DNA of 64,000 nt from Loktanella sp. DSM 29012 (GTDB lineage Bacteria; Pseudomonadota; Alphaproteobacteria; Rhodobacterales; Rhodobacteraceae): positions 124,001 to 188,000 of the forward strand of contig NZ_FOEJ01000003.1 in NCBI RefSeq assembly GCF_900110705.1, given 5' to 3'. Under the pieces are notes generated by a model that was not told the origin of the DNA, made no database searches, and saw only the letters and a program-made list of their open reading frames with translations. Positions within the stretch are counted from its first letter, which is position 1; every line of letters begins with the position of its first letter. This document shows positions 15,982 through 25,756 of this stretch, in pieces. The translations under genes and the position numbers were made by a program.

Positions 15982-17808
15982 ATGCGCAGACTGACCAAGA
16001 CCGACAGCAATTTCGATCCCGACGCCCGCATTCAGGGCATGGCCGTCATCCGCCGGGTCATTCCCTACCTGTGGCCCGCAGGCGAGGCCGGGATCAAACG
16101 GCGTGTCGTCGCTGCCATCACCGTGCTGCTGCTGGCCAAGGTCATCGCCGTCGGCACACCGTTTTTCTACAAGGCTGCGGTCGACACCCTGTCCGGCGAG
16201 GTGCGCGATGACGCGCTGCTGATCGGCTTTGGCGCGGTGGCGCTGACGATCATCTATGGCGTCTCACGTCTGGGCAACGTCGGGCTGCAACAGTTGCGCG
16301 ACGTGATCTTTACCCCCGTGGGGCAACGGGCGCTGCGTGCGCTGGCGCTGGAAACCTTTACCCATATTCACCGGCTGTCGATGCGGTATCACATCACGCG
16401 CAAGACGGGCGGTCTGTCCCGCGTGATGGAACGCGGGGTCAAGGGCGTCGATTTCCTGCTGCGGTTCCTGCTGTTCAGCATCGGGCCGCTGCTGCTGGAA
16501 CTGCTGATGATTTCGGTCGTGCTCTTTTTCCTGTTCGATGTGTGGTATCTGGTCGTCGTGGTCGGCACGATCGTTTTGTATGTCGCCTTTACGTTTCGGG
16601 TGACGGAATGGCGGGTCAAGATCCGCAAGGTGATGAATGAACAGGACACTGACGCCAACCAAAAGGCGATCGACAGCCTGCTGAACTTTGAAACGGTCAA
16701 ATACTTTGGTGCCGAACGCTGGGAGGCGGGGCGTTACGACAACGCGATGCGCCAATACGAGGCGGCGGCGGTCAAGACGAACTATTCGCTGGCGTTTCTG
16801 AATTTCGGCCAGTCGCTGATCATCACCACGGGGTTGGTTCTGGTCATGGTCATGGCGGCGATCGGTGCGGCAAACGGCACCCTGACCGTTGGCGATTTCG
16901 TCATGGTCAACGCCTACATGATCCAGATCACCATGCCGTTGAATTTCCTTGGCACGGTTTACCGCGAAATCCGGCAGGCGCTGATTGACATGGGCGACAT
17001 GTTCGACCTGCTGGAACAGCCCGCCGAGGTGACGGACAAACCCGGTGCCACGGCCCTGCGCGTGCAGGGCGGGCACGTGGAACTACACGACGTGCATTTC
17101 GGCTATGATGCCGCGCGCCCGATCCTCAAGGGGGTGAACCTCGATATCGCGCCGGGTCAGACAGTGGCCATTGTGGGGTCGTCGGGGTCGGGAAAATCGA
17201 CCATCGGGCGGCTGTTGTTCCGGTTCTACGACGTGACCGGTGGTGCGGTGTTTATCGACGGTCAGGACGTGCGCGACGTGTCACAGGACAGTCTGCACGC
17301 GCAGATCGGTGTCGTCCCGCAGGACACGGTGCTGTTCAACGACACGATCCACTACAATATCGCCTATGGCCGCCCCAGCGCGACCGAGGCTGAAATCCGA
17401 GAGGCCGCCCGCGCGGCCAAGATCCATGATTTCATCATGGAGCTGCCCAACGGATATGACACGACCGTGGGCGAACGGGGCCTGAAACTGTCGGGTGGTG
17501 AAAAACAGAGGGTCGGCATCGCGCGGACCTTGTTGAAAAACCCGCCGATCCTGCTGCTGGACGAGGCGACAAGCGCGCTGGACACCGACACCGAGCGTGA
17601 GATTCAGTCCGAATTGCGGGCCATGGGGCAGGGGCGCACCGTGCTGACGATCGCGCACCGGCTGTCTACCATTCAGGACGCAGACCGGATCGTGGTGCTT
17701 GAAAACGGGGAAATCGTCGAACAGGGCGATCATGAAGCGCTGCTGGCACAAGCGGGGCGCTATGCGCAGCTGTGGAACAGGCAATCAGAAGAAGAAGACG
17801 CCGCGTGA
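15982..17808 (+). CDS. Atm1/HMT1-type ABC exporter (fused permease and ATPase)
   Basis: A 608-residue half-transporter with six membrane helices (about 45-330) and a C-terminal ATPase. Walker A is GSSGSGKST near residue 398, the signature LSGGEKQRVGIART near 505 and Walker B ILLLDEATSALDT near 525. The SLLNFETVKYFGAERWE and FLNFGQSLIITTGL segments are typical of mitochondrial Atm1/ABCB7 and bacterial homologues, which export glutathione-linked sulfur or metal conjugates. The stop overlaps the GTG start of the next gene. Confidence 0.88.
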   Translation: MRRLTKTDSNFDPDARIQGMAVIRRVIPYLWPAGEAGIKRRVVAAITVLLLAKVIAVGTPFFYKAAVDTLSGEVRDDALLIGFGAVALTIIYGVSRLGNVGLQQLRDVIFTPVGQRALRALALETFTHIHRLSMRYHITRKTGGLSRVMERGVKGVDFLLRFLLFSIGPLLLELLMISVVLFFLFDVWYLVVVVGTIVLYVAFTFRVTEWRVKIRKVMNEQDTDANQKAIDSLLNFETVKYFGAERWEAGRYDNAMRQYEAAAVKTNYSLAFLNFGQSLIITTGLVLVMVMAAIGAANGTLTVGDFVMVNAYMIQITMPLNFLGTVYREIRQALIDMGDMFDLLEQPAEVTDKPGATALRVQGGHVELHDVHFGYDAARPILKGVNLDIAPGQTVAIVGSSGSGKSTIGRLLFRFYDVTGGAVFIDGQDVRDVSQDSLHAQIGVVPQDTVLFNDTIHYNIAYGRPSATEAEIREAARAAKIHDFIMELPNGYDTTVGERGLKLSGGEKQRVGIARTLLKNPPILLLDEATSALDTDTEREIQSELRAMGQGRTVLTIAHRLSTIQDADRIVVLENGEIVEQGDHEALLAQAGRYAQLWNRQSEEEDAA

Positions 17809-18143
17809 CAGGTCGCGATTACCCCACGACCCCCGACGGGCGGTATTTCGTGGCAAAGGGGAGGTTGTGGCGCAAGACGAACCCGGCGCTGGACGACACC
17901 ACGCGCCGCGCCGCGATCAAACGGCTGATGCAGGCGCGCCGCGCCGTGGGTCAGGCCGCCACCCCCGAGACCGTGGCAACCGCCCGCGCCGCCGTTGATG
18001 CGGCAAAGCGTGATTTGGGCGAACGCGGTCCGGTCTGGTGGGACGACGGGGCCCCCGACGAGGGCGGCAAACACCCCCGCAATACGTCTTATGCCGCATG
18101 GTGGTCCGGGCTGAGCGATGAAGCGCGTGACGCGGCCCAATAG
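17805..18143 (+). CDS. Conserved hypothetical protein, translationally coupled to the ABC exporter
   Basis: A 112-residue soluble basic protein. It opens with GRDYPTTPDGRYFVAKGRLWRKTNP and has an Arg/Ala-rich helix (RRAAIKRLMQARRAVGQA) and a closing WWDDGAPDEGG...YAAWWSGLS segment. Similar short proteins with the YPTTPDGRYFVVKGRLWR motif are common in Rhodobacteraceae, function unknown to me. GTG 17805 overlaps the exporter's TGA by four bases, and the reading frame upstream of it is inside the exporter gene. Confidence 0.75.
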   Translation: MTGRDYPTTPDGRYFVAKGRLWRKTNPALDDTTRRAAIKRLMQARRAVGQAATPETVATARAAVDAAKRDLGERGPVWWDDGAPDEGGKHPRNTSYAAWWSGLSDEARDAAQ

Positions 18144-18242
18144 CTGTGCGCAAATATGGGGGGACATTGCGCGGTCACTGCGGATTGCCCAGACGACGGC
18201 GCGGGGCTAGGTCCTCGGCCAATCCAAACGAAAGACAGACCC

Positions 18243-19448
18243 ATGACCCTATTTCGTGCAGCCCTCGTTCTGGGCCTGTTATCAGCGGTCGGCCCGTTTG
18301 CCATCGACCTTTATCTGCCCGCGATGCCGCAACTGGCCGCGTCACTGGGAATCGACGAGGCGGGGGCACAGCTGACACTGACAGCCTATTTCGTGACATT
18401 CGGTCTGGCGCAGTTGTTCTACGGCCCGTGGTCGGATCAATCGGGGCGTAAGATGCCGCTCTATGCAGGTTTGACCCTGTTCATCATCGGCAGCGTCGGT
18501 TGTGCGATGGCCCCCGACATCGGCTGGCTGCTGGCCGCGCGTGCGCTTCAGGGCGTTGGGGCGGCTGTGCTGATGGTGGTACCACGCGCCATCATCCGCG
18601 ACATGCATACCGGCACGCAGGCGACCAAGCTGATGGCGATGGTGATGTTGGTCATTTCCGTCTCGCCGATGCTGGCTCCGCTTGTCGGCACGGCCCTGGT
18701 TCAGTTGGGCGATTGGCGTCTGTTGTTCTGGGCGCTCAGCGGTGTTGCGATTCTGTCGCTTGTGCTGACGGGCACGGCGCTGCCGGAAACGCTGGCACGT
18801 GCTGACCGTCAACCGATCAACCTGCGCTCGCTCTGGGCAGGGTCCAAGGTGCTGTTGTCGGACCCCGCGTTCATGGGGCTGACGCTGATCGGCGGCTTTG
18901 GCATGGCCAGTTTCTTTGTCTTTATCGCCAACGCATCCTTTGTCTATCAGGGGCAGTTCGGCCTGACATCGACCGGATTTTCGCTGGCTTTTGCCATCAA
19001 CGCGCTGGGGTTCTTTGGTGCCAGTCAGGTCGCGGGTCCGCTGGGCGCCCGTGTCGGCATCGTGCGGCTGATGGGGTTCGGTGTGTTCGGGTTCGCGGGA
19101 TTCACCGTGGCGCTGATGCTGCTGGCCGTGTCTGGGGCGGCCAGCCTTTATGTGATTGTCGGCATGTTGTTCTGCGCCAACGCCTGTCTGGGTGTCGTCA
19201 TTCCGACCTCGATGGTGGTGGCACTGGATGCCCATGGCCGGATCGCGGGGCTGGCGTCGTCCTTGGGCGGCACGTTGCAGATGCTGACCGGTGGCGTGAT
19301 GATCGCGATCACCTCGTTGTTCGTCGACGGCACGGCGTTGCCGATGGTCGTGGCAATCGCGATGTGCGGTGTCGCGGCGCTGGTGCTCGCGCTCTTGACC
19401 CTGCGGCGCATCTCCCTGGACCCCGCGACCCCGCCTGCCATCAGCTGA
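18243..19448 (+). CDS. Bcr/CflA family multidrug MFS exporter
   Basis: A 401-residue 12-helix MFS protein. SAVGPFAIDLYLPAMPQLA in helix 1, YFVTFGLAQLFYGPWSDQSGR (motif A region) near 65 and the ARALQGVGAAVLMVVPRAIIRDM block near 100 are signatures of the Bcr/CflA drug-proton antiporters. The ATG at 18243 is favoured because the signal-less membrane domain starts there. A perfect terminator follows the gene. Confidence 0.88.
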   Translation: MTLFRAALVLGLLSAVGPFAIDLYLPAMPQLAASLGIDEAGAQLTLTAYFVTFGLAQLFYGPWSDQSGRKMPLYAGLTLFIIGSVGCAMAPDIGWLLAARALQGVGAAVLMVVPRAIIRDMHTGTQATKLMAMVMLVISVSPMLAPLVGTALVQLGDWRLLFWALSGVAILSLVLTGTALPETLARADRQPINLRSLWAGSKVLLSDPAFMGLTLIGGFGMASFFVFIANASFVYQGQFGLTSTGFSLAFAINALGFFGASQVAGPLGARVGIVRLMGFGVFGFAGFTVALMLLAVSGAASLYVIVGMLFCANACLGVVIPTSMVVALDAHGRIAGLASSLGGTLQMLTGGVMIAITSLFVDGTALPMVVAIAMCGVAALVLALLTLRRISLDPATPPAIS

Positions 19449-19468
19449 CAGAATGGCGTCAGCCTGTT

Positions 19469-19501
19469 TGAAAACGGCGGGCAGGGTGTCCGCCGTTTTC
19501 A
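19469..19501 (+). terminator. Terminator after the Bcr/CflA gene
   Basis: TGAAAACGGCGG and CCGCCGTTTTCA form a perfect 12-bp stem around a nine-base loop. The T-rich 3' arm provides the U-tract. The symmetrical A-rich 5' arm would allow function in both directions. Confidence 0.82.
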
Positions 19502-19635
19502 CGTTTGCGCCACGCCCTGCGACTTGCGGCGTGGGGACGGCGGGTTGGTCTTGGCAATGCGGTCTGCTTCACGTTATGTAGCCCGCAAATGTCGGTCTGG
19601 CACAACAGGACAGCCGATCTGCGGGGGAAGACAAG

Positions 19636-20298
19636 ATGAGCGATACTGACAGCTTTATCAACGAGGTGACCGAAGAGGTTCGCCGCGACAGGTTGTATGG
19701 CCTGATAAAGCGTTATGGCTGGATCGCCATCCTGGCCGTCGTGCTGCTGGTCGGTGGTGCCGCCTGGATCGAATACACCAAGGCGCGCGACATGGCTGCG
19801 GCACAGGCCAAGGGCGATGCCGTGCTGGCCGCACTGGAACAGGACGATCCCGCCGCCCGCGCGGCAGCACTTGCGCAGGTCGAAGGGCAGGGCCCCGCCC
19901 GTGCTGTTGTCGACCTGCTGGAGGCCGCGACCCAACTGGAAAGCGAAGAGGCCGTCACTGCGACGCAGACCCTGCAGGCGCTGGCGCTGAATGGCGACGT
20001 ACCGCAGGTTTACCGCGACCTTGCATCATTCAAGGCAGCCGTGATCGGTGGCGAACTGGACATGGCGACCCGTCGTCAGACCTTGGAAAACCTGGCGTCC
20101 CCCGGCCAACCGTTCAGCCTGCTGGCACAGGAACAGCTGGCCCTGATGGATCTGGCCGATGGCGACAGTGATGCCGCCGTGGCCAAGCTGACCGCGCTGA
20201 TCGAGGACGCCGGTGCCACGCGAGGGTTGCGTGACCGCGCCCAAACATTAATGGTTGCGCTGGGGGCACCGGTGCCCGACACGATCCAGAGCGAATAA
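19636..20298 (+). CDS. YfgM-type tetratricopeptide inner-membrane protein
   Basis: A 220-residue protein: a short cytoplasmic N-terminus (SFINEVTEEVRRDRLYGLIKRYG), one membrane helix at about 29-46, then a periplasmic helical TPR-like region. Together with bamB and der downstream it matches the conserved yfgM-bamB-der order. E. coli YfgM is a SecYEG- and PpiD-associated periplasmic chaperone. The SD GGGGGAAG precedes the start. Confidence 0.85.
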   Translation: MSDTDSFINEVTEEVRRDRLYGLIKRYGWIAILAVVLLVGGAAWIEYTKARDMAAAQAKGDAVLAALEQDDPAARAAALAQVEGQGPARAVVDLLEAATQLESEEAVTATQTLQALALNGDVPQVYRDLASFKAAVIGGELDMATRRQTLENLASPGQPFSLLAQEQLALMDLADGDSDAAVAKLTALIEDAGATRGLRDRAQTLMVALGAPVPDTIQSE

Positions 20299-20318
20299 GA
20301 GCCAAAGGGGCAGATGCC

Positions 20319-21620
20319 GTGACAGCCAAGATTATCTGCGCCGGCCTTTTGGCCGTCATGACCCTGACAGCCTGTGGCGAGGACGACATCATTCTGCCCG
20401 GTGTGCGCGAACCGATCCGGCCCGGCAATGCCGAGGTGAACCAGGCTCTTCCGATATCTTTTGAGGCCCCGCAGCTGAACAGCAGCTGGACCCATCGCAA
20501 TGGCGATGCGGACCATATGTTCCCGCAGCCCGTGTTCTCGACCAGCCCGACACTTGCCTTCGCGGTGGATATCGGCGCCGGTGACAGCAAATCCGCCCGG
20601 ATCACGGCTGATCCTGTGGTGGCAGGCGGGATCGTTTACACGCTGGACGCCCTGTCACGGGTGACGGCGACGACGACGGGGGGCGCACCCGTCTGGTCCG
20701 TGGAACTGACACCGCCGACCGACAGCCGCACGGATGCCTCTGGTGGTGGTCTGGCGTTTGGCGGCGGTCGGTTGTTCGTGACCACCGGTTTCGGCCGCCT
20801 GACGGCACTTGATCCCGCAACAGGCGGGACGTTCTGGACGCAGGATCTGGATGCGCCCGGCACATCCGCGCCCACAGTGTCCGGCGATCTGGTCTATGTC
20901 GTGAGCCGCGACAGCACGGGCTGGGCCATCGACACGGCCGATGGCCGCATCCGGTACCAGTTGGGCGGTATTCCGTCGGTTTCGTCCTTTTCCGGCGGTG
21001 CCGGGCCGGCGGTAACGTCCGATCTGGCCGTGTTCCCGTTTCCGTCCGGCGAGGTGGTCGGCGTTTTTCCGCAAGGCGGCATTCAACGCTGGTCGCAGAT
21101 CATCTCTGGTGATCGGGTGGGCGAGGCCGTCGCCGCGATTTCGGATATCTCTGGCGATCCCGTAATTGACGGCGACCGTGTCTATGTCGGCAATTTCTCG
21201 GGCCGCACTGTGGCGCTGGACAAGGCGACCGGCGATCGGATCTGGACCGCAGAAGAAGGGGCCACCGGCCCGGTCTGGCCTGCAGGTGGGTCACTGTTCA
21301 TGGTCAATGATCTGAACGAGCTGATCCGTCTGGATGCCGACACGGGCACACCGATCTGGCGCGTGGCCTTGCCTGACTTTGTCGACAACGGCGGTTGGCT
21401 GCGCAGCAAGCGGACGGTGTTTGCCCATTACGGTCCGATCATGGCGGGCAACCGGCTGGTCGTGGCATCCTCTGACGGGCAGTTGCGGTCGTTCGATCCG
21501 CGCTCTGGCGCATTGATGTCGTCCATCGCCATTCCCGGCGGTGCCGCATCGACCCCGGCGATTGCCAACGGTGTTTTGTACGTGGTCAACAAGGATGGTC
21601 AACTGCTGGCTTTCCGTTGA
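20319..21620 (+). CDS. bamB: BamB-like outer membrane assembly lipoprotein (PQQ-type beta-propeller)
   Basis: A 433-residue lipoprotein with lipobox LTAC (Cys19) after a signal segment. It contains repeated propeller blades of the PQQ type, for example GGIVYTLDALSRVTATTTGG, GRTVALDKATGDRIWTAEEG and NELIRLDADTGTPIWRVALP. BamB supports BamA in folding outer-membrane barrels. The start is GTG 20319, with AAAGGGG upstream. It follows yfgM by 20 bases and precedes der by 49, forming one operon. Confidence 0.88.
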   Translation: MTAKIICAGLLAVMTLTACGEDDIILPGVREPIRPGNAEVNQALPISFEAPQLNSSWTHRNGDADHMFPQPVFSTSPTLAFAVDIGAGDSKSARITADPVVAGGIVYTLDALSRVTATTTGGAPVWSVELTPPTDSRTDASGGGLAFGGGRLFVTTGFGRLTALDPATGGTFWTQDLDAPGTSAPTVSGDLVYVVSRDSTGWAIDTADGRIRYQLGGIPSVSSFSGGAGPAVTSDLAVFPFPSGEVVGVFPQGGIQRWSQIISGDRVGEAVAAISDISGDPVIDGDRVYVGNFSGRTVALDKATGDRIWTAEEGATGPVWPAGGSLFMVNDLNELIRLDADTGTPIWRVALPDFVDNGGWLRSKRTVFAHYGPIMAGNRLVVASSDGQLRSFDPRSGALMSSIAIPGGAASTPAIANGVLYVVNKDGQLLAFR

Positions 21621-21669
21621 CGCAAGTCCGGTGTAAGACCCGGCACTTGATCTATCCGGAGTCGTCGCA

Positions 21670-23136
21670 ATGACCTTTACACTTGCCCTTGTGGGCCGAC
21701 CCAACGTGGGGAAATCCACGCTGTTCAACCGGCTGGTCGGCAAGAAGCTGGCACTGGTCGACGACCAACCCGGTGTGACACGCGATCTGCGCGAGGGGCC
21801 GGGTCGCATTGCCGACATCAAGTTCACGGTGATCGACACCGCCGGTCTGGAAGAGGCGACAGACGAATCCCTCCAGGGGCGGATGCGCCGGCTGACGGAA
21901 CGCGCCGTGGAAATGGCCGACGTCTGCCTGTTCATGATCGACGCGCGTGCCGGTGTGCTGCCCGCGGACGAGGTTTTTGCCGATATCCTGCGCCGCAAGA
22001 ATGCGAACGTCATCCTTGCTGCCAACAAGGGCGAGGGCAAGGCCGCGGATGCGACCATCCTCGAGGCCTATGCGCTGGGACTGGGCGAGCCGATCCGCCT
22101 GTCCGCCGAACACGGCGAGGGCATGGGCGAGCTGATGGATGCGCTGCGGCCATTGTCCGAAGAATTTGCCGAACGGGACAAGCGTGACGCCCCCGAAACC
22201 GACATCGATATCGACGCGGATGCCGAAGATGACGACGACGCCGTGCGGGTACCGACGCGCACGCGGCCCCTTCAGATTGCGGTCGTGGGACGGCCCAACG
22301 CCGGCAAATCGACCCTGATCAACAAGATCATCGGAGAGGATCGTCTGCTGACCGGCCCGGAGGCAGGCATCACGCGCGACGCCATTTCGGTCCAGACCGA
22401 TTGGGGTGGCGTCCCGATGCGGATCTTTGACACCGCGGGCATGCGCAAAAAGGCGCGGATCAACGAAAAACTGGAAAAGCTGTCGGTCAGTGACGGCCTG
22501 CGTGCGGTGAAATTTGCAGAGGTCGTGATCGTTTTGCTGGACGTGGATATTCCGTTTGAACAGCAGGACCTGCGGATTGCTGACCTTGCCGAGCGCGAGG
22601 GGCGTGCCGTCGTCATCGGTGTCAACAAATGGGACGTCGAAGAGGACAAGCAGGACAAACTGCGTGAACTCAAAGAGGAATTCACCCGTTTGCTGCCGCA
22701 GCTGCGCGGTGCGCCGCTGGTGACGGTCTCGGCCAAGACGGGCAAGGGTTTGGACCGGCTGCAACAAGCCGTGATGCGGGTCTACGAGACCTGGAACCGG
22801 CGCGTCACCACGGCACAGCTGAACCGCTGGCTGACCGGGATGCTGGAACAGCACCCGCCACCCGCACCGGGCGGCAAGCGGATCAAGATGCGTTATGCCA
22901 CGCAGGTCAAAACACGCCCGCCGGGGTTCGTTGTGATGACGTCGCATCCCGACCTCGTGCCGGCCAGCTACAACCGGTATCTGGTCAATGGTCTGCGCGA
23001 GGATTTCGACATGCCCGGCACGCCGATCCGGCTGACGCTGCGCGATCAGGGTGACAAGAACCCTTACAAGGACCGCAAGTCGTCCCAGCCGTCACGTCTG
23101 TCAAAGCACAAGAAAAAGCCCGGCAGCGACCGCTGA
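21670..23136 (+). CDS. der: Ribosome biogenesis GTPase Der
   Basis: A 488-residue double-GTPase needed for 50S subunit assembly. First G domain: GRPNVGKST at residues 9-17, DTAGLEE and NKGEGK. Second G domain near 200: [29 protein letters not shown]-terminal KH-like domain contains [19 protein letters not shown]. The acidic linker [14 protein letters not shown] between the G domains is unusually Asp-rich. Its stop lies three bases from the stop of the convergent TspO-like gene. Confidence 0.96.
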   Translation: MTFTLALVGRPNVGKSTLFNRLVGKKLALVDDQPGVTRDLREGPGRIADIKFTVIDTAGLEEATDESLQGRMRRLTERAVEMADVCLFMIDARAGVLPADEVFADILRRKNANVILAANKGEGKAADATILEAYALGLGEPIRLSAEHGEGMGELMDALRPLSEEFAERDKRDAPETDIDIDADAEDDDDAVRVPTRTRPLQIAVVGRPNAGKSTLINKIIGEDRLLTGPEAGITRDAISVQTDWGGVPMRIFDTAGMRKKARINEKLEKLSVSDGLRAVKFAEVVIVLLDVDIPFEQQDLRIADLAEREGRAVVIGVNKWDVEEDKQDKLRELKEEFTRLLPQLRGAPLVTVSAKTGKGLDRLQQAVMRVYETWNRRVTTAQLNRWLTGMLEQHPPPAPGGKRIKMRYATQVKTRPPGFVVMTSHPDLVPASYNRYLVNGLREDFDMPGTPIRLTLRDQGDKNPYKDRKSSQPSRLSKHKKKPGSDR

Positions 23137-23139
23137 CCG

Positions 23140-23850
23140 TCAGGCCGCCGGGACGCGCGGAAACCAGACAGCCATCACACAGATCAGGACGACGATCCCG
23201 GTGATGGCTGTTGCCGTGATCAGGAACCGATCAAAACCGTTGTTCACGCATACGCCGATCAGGGCCCAGATGATCGCGAGCAGATAGACAGGCGCAGGTT
23301 GTCTGCGATAGACGGCCATGGCCAACACTAACGCGCCGATGATGCCGGCAAAGGCCCAGCCGTAGGCACTGAACCCAATCCCGTATCCAGCCAGCACCGT
23401 CGCCAGCGAAACGAAACTCGCCGCCGTCAGCCACCCTGCATAAAGGGCGACCGGCCCGCGAAAGGTCCAACGCGTCAGGGGTGGGCTGCTGATCAATGCG
23501 GCAATCGCAAAGCCCAGCATGATCCAGATCATGACGGTGGCCCAAACCGCACTTTGGTTCGCAACCCACAGCCAAGGCACACCCACGGCGAGGCTCACGC
23601 ACAGCGGCTTGCGGGCTGCGTCCCATTTTGGATCATTGCGTGATTTCCACAGGCCGTAGATCGCGGATGCGGTCAGCCATAGATAGATCGGCCCCCAGAT
23701 CGCAAATGCGTAACCCGCAGGCTGAACCGGCGGGTTGATCTGCGGGATCGGCAGCTGGTCGGACTGAAACCCGCTGAACGAGGAAAAGAGCGGCGACAGC
23801 GCAAAGGCTAGCGTCAGGATCAGCGTCAGGGGGGCGAGTGATTTGTTCAT
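23140..23850 (-). CDS. TspO/MBR-related tryptophan-rich membrane protein
   Basis: A 236-residue protein with about seven hydrophobic helices. The N-terminal half has the family-like NPPVQPAGYAFAIWGPIYLW (PxGxxFxxxWPxxY-type) and tryptophan-rich helices (VPWLWVANQSAVWATVMIW). TspO relatives bind porphyrins or sense redox state; this one is longer than canonical five-helix TspO (about 160 residues), so it belongs to the broader family. ATG 23850 starts MNKSLAPLTL; the open frame continues 39 bases further. Confidence 0.75.
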   Translation of the reverse strand: MNKSLAPLTLILTLAFALSPLFSSFSGFQSDQLPIPQINPPVQPAGYAFAIWGPIYLWLTASAIYGLWKSRNDPKWDAARKPLCVSLAVGVPWLWVANQSAVWATVMIWIMLGFAIAALISSPPLTRWTFRGPVALYAGWLTAASFVSLATVLAGYGIGFSAYGWAFAGIIGALVLAMAVYRRQPAPVYLLAIIWALIGVCVNNGFDRFLITATAITGIVVLICVMAVWFPRVPAA

Positions 23851-23890
23851 GCGATCCAACGCGGCGCGGACTGCAAAGGTTGCAGTCAAA

Positions 23891-25183
23891 CTAGATCAGA
23901 AGGCCGTTCTCGCTAATCTGTGACTTCCCGCCCAGATAGCCGTGCAACACCGCTGGCAGATGCACCGAACCGTCGGCCTGCTGTCCGTTTTCCAAAACGG
24001 CAATCAAGGTGCGCCCGACAGCCAGACCGGACCCGTTCAGCGTATGAACGAACGCGGGTTTGCCGCCGTCGGCAGGTTTGAACCGCGCGTTCATGCGCCG
24101 GGCCTGATAGTCGCCACAGGTCGAAATGCTCGAAATTTCGCGATAGGCGTTCTGACCGGGCAGCCAAACTTCGATATCGTGGGTGCGACGTGCGCCTGCA
24201 CCCATGTCACCTGCACACAGCACGACCGTCCGGTAGGGCAGTTCGAGTTTGTCCAGGATGGTTTCGGCACAGCGGGTCATACGCTCATGTTCCGCATCGC
24301 TTTCGTCCGGATGCGTGATGGACACCATTTCGACCTTTTCGAACTGGTGCTGGCGCAACATGCCGCTGGTATCGCGACCGGCACTTCCGGCCTCGGACCG
24401 GAAACAGGGGGTATGTGCGACATAGCGCAGGGGCAGGGTCGCGCCATCAACGGTGTCACCGTTCACGGTATTGGTCAAAGGCACCTCTGCGGTCGGGATC
24501 AGCCACCAGCCATTTGTCGTCTGATAGCTGTCCTCGCCGAATTTCGGTAGTTGACCGGTGCCGACCATCATATCCTCGCGGACCATCACGGGGACATTGG
24601 CCTCTGTCAGGTCGTGTTCATCGACATGTGTATCCAGCATAAACTGGGCCAGCGCGCGGTGAACACGGGCCACGGCCCCGGACAGCATGACAAAGCGGCT
24701 GCCTGACAGCTTTGCTGCGGTTTCAAAATCCATGCCGCTAGCGACGGCGGGGATTTCGTAATGTTCGACGGGGGTGAAATCGAAATTGCGCGGCGCACCG
24801 CGGAGGTGCAGTTCGACGTTGTCGGCCTCGTCCACGCCATCGGGAATATCGGCATAGGGCAGATTGGGCAGACCCAGCAGATGCGCGTTCAGTTGCGCGT
24901 CCAGCTCCTTGGCCTTGGCGTTGAGGTCGGCGATCTGCGCCTTGCTGTCGGCCATCAGGGTGCGCAGACGCTGGAATTCGTCCTCGTCACCCTTGGCCTT
25001 GGCTGCACCGACCTGCTTGGCAGCTTGATTTGCTGCGGCCTGTGCGACCTCGGCCGCCTTGATCGCGGCGCGGCGGTCGGAATCGATTTGCAAGATGGCC
25101 TCGGACTGCGGCGCGACACCGCGCCGGGACAGGGCCGCGTCGAATCCGGCGGGGTCGTCACGGATCAGGCGAATATCATGCAT
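23891..25183 (-). CDS. serS: Seryl-tRNA synthetase
   Basis: A 430-residue class II aminoacyl-tRNA synthetase that charges tRNA-Ser and tRNA-Sec. The N-terminal coiled-coil arm (residues about 30-105, [20 protein letters not shown]) binds the long variable arm. Motif 2 is [21 protein letters not shown] near residue 260 and motif 3 is [15 protein letters not shown] near 380. The tRNA-Ser gene in this window is 37 kb away. The start is 258 bases from the divergent yajC. Confidence 0.96.
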   Translation of the reverse strand: MHDIRLIRDDPAGFDAALSRRGVAPQSEAILQIDSDRRAAIKAAEVAQAAANQAAKQVGAAKAKGDEDEFQRLRTLMADSKAQIADLNAKAKELDAQLNAHLLGLPNLPYADIPDGVDEADNVELHLRGAPRNFDFTPVEHYEIPAVASGMDFETAAKLSGSRFVMLSGAVARVHRALAQFMLDTHVDEHDLTEANVPVMVREDMMVGTGQLPKFGEDSYQTTNGWWLIPTAEVPLTNTVNGDTVDGATLPLRYVAHTPCFRSEAGSAGRDTSGMLRQHQFEKVEMVSITHPDESDAEHERMTRCAETILDKLELPYRTVVLCAGDMGAGARRTHDIEVWLPGQNAYREISSISTCGDYQARRMNARFKPADGGKPAFVHTLNGSGLAVGRTLIAVLENGQQADGSVHLPAVLHGYLGGKSQISENGLLI

Positions 25184-25441
25184 GTCGGCTCCTCACTTGT
25201 GCTGCGCGCGGTATGCCCGATCACGCGGCGATGGTGAAGGGGCTAGCGTGCGGCACCGGTCCAGGCCACGCAATATCGCGGTTTTCATCAAAATCGGGTC
25301 GTCGCCCGGTTGGCGCATCCGGTGATCCTTACTATATCGCGGCGAGGCACAAGCGAGCCTGTTGCCATTGCTGCACCTCGCTTCTAGTGTGCCGCGACTT
25401 TGACCCCCGGTGCTTTGCGCCGCCAACCCTGAGGAGCCGCC

Positions 25442-25723
25442 ATGGAAGGCATCGCATCCATCGTCCCGCTGTTTTTGATCTTTGGTATCATGTATTTCCT
25501 GCTGATCCGTCCGCAGCAGAAAAAGCTGAAGGAACATGCAGCCATGGTCAGCGCGCTGCGCCGCGGCGATCAGGTCATCACGCAGGGCGGTATCGTCGGC
25601 AAGGTGACGGCCGTGCGCGAGGCGGAAAAGGAACTGGAAGTTGAAATCGCCGCTGGCGTGAAAGTGCGCGTGATCCAGTCCACCATCGCGACCGTGATCA
25701 ACAAGACCGAACCTGCCAAGTAA
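25442..25723 (+). CDS. yajC: Preprotein translocase subunit YajC
   Basis: A 93-residue protein with one N-terminal membrane helix (IVPLFLIFGIMYFLLIRPQQ) and the cytoplasmic RRGDQVITQGGIVGKV segment. Part of the SecDF-YajC complex. GAGGAG precedes the start. The 258 bases between serS and yajC hold both promoters; I saw no clear consensus there. Confidence 0.95.
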   Translation: MEGIASIVPLFLIFGIMYFLLIRPQQKKLKEHAAMVSALRRGDQVITQGGIVGKVTAVREAEKELEVEIAAGVKVRVIQSTIATVINKTEPAK

Positions 25724-25756
25724 GCGACCGCGCTTGATGGCCAAGGGGGCCAGTAC

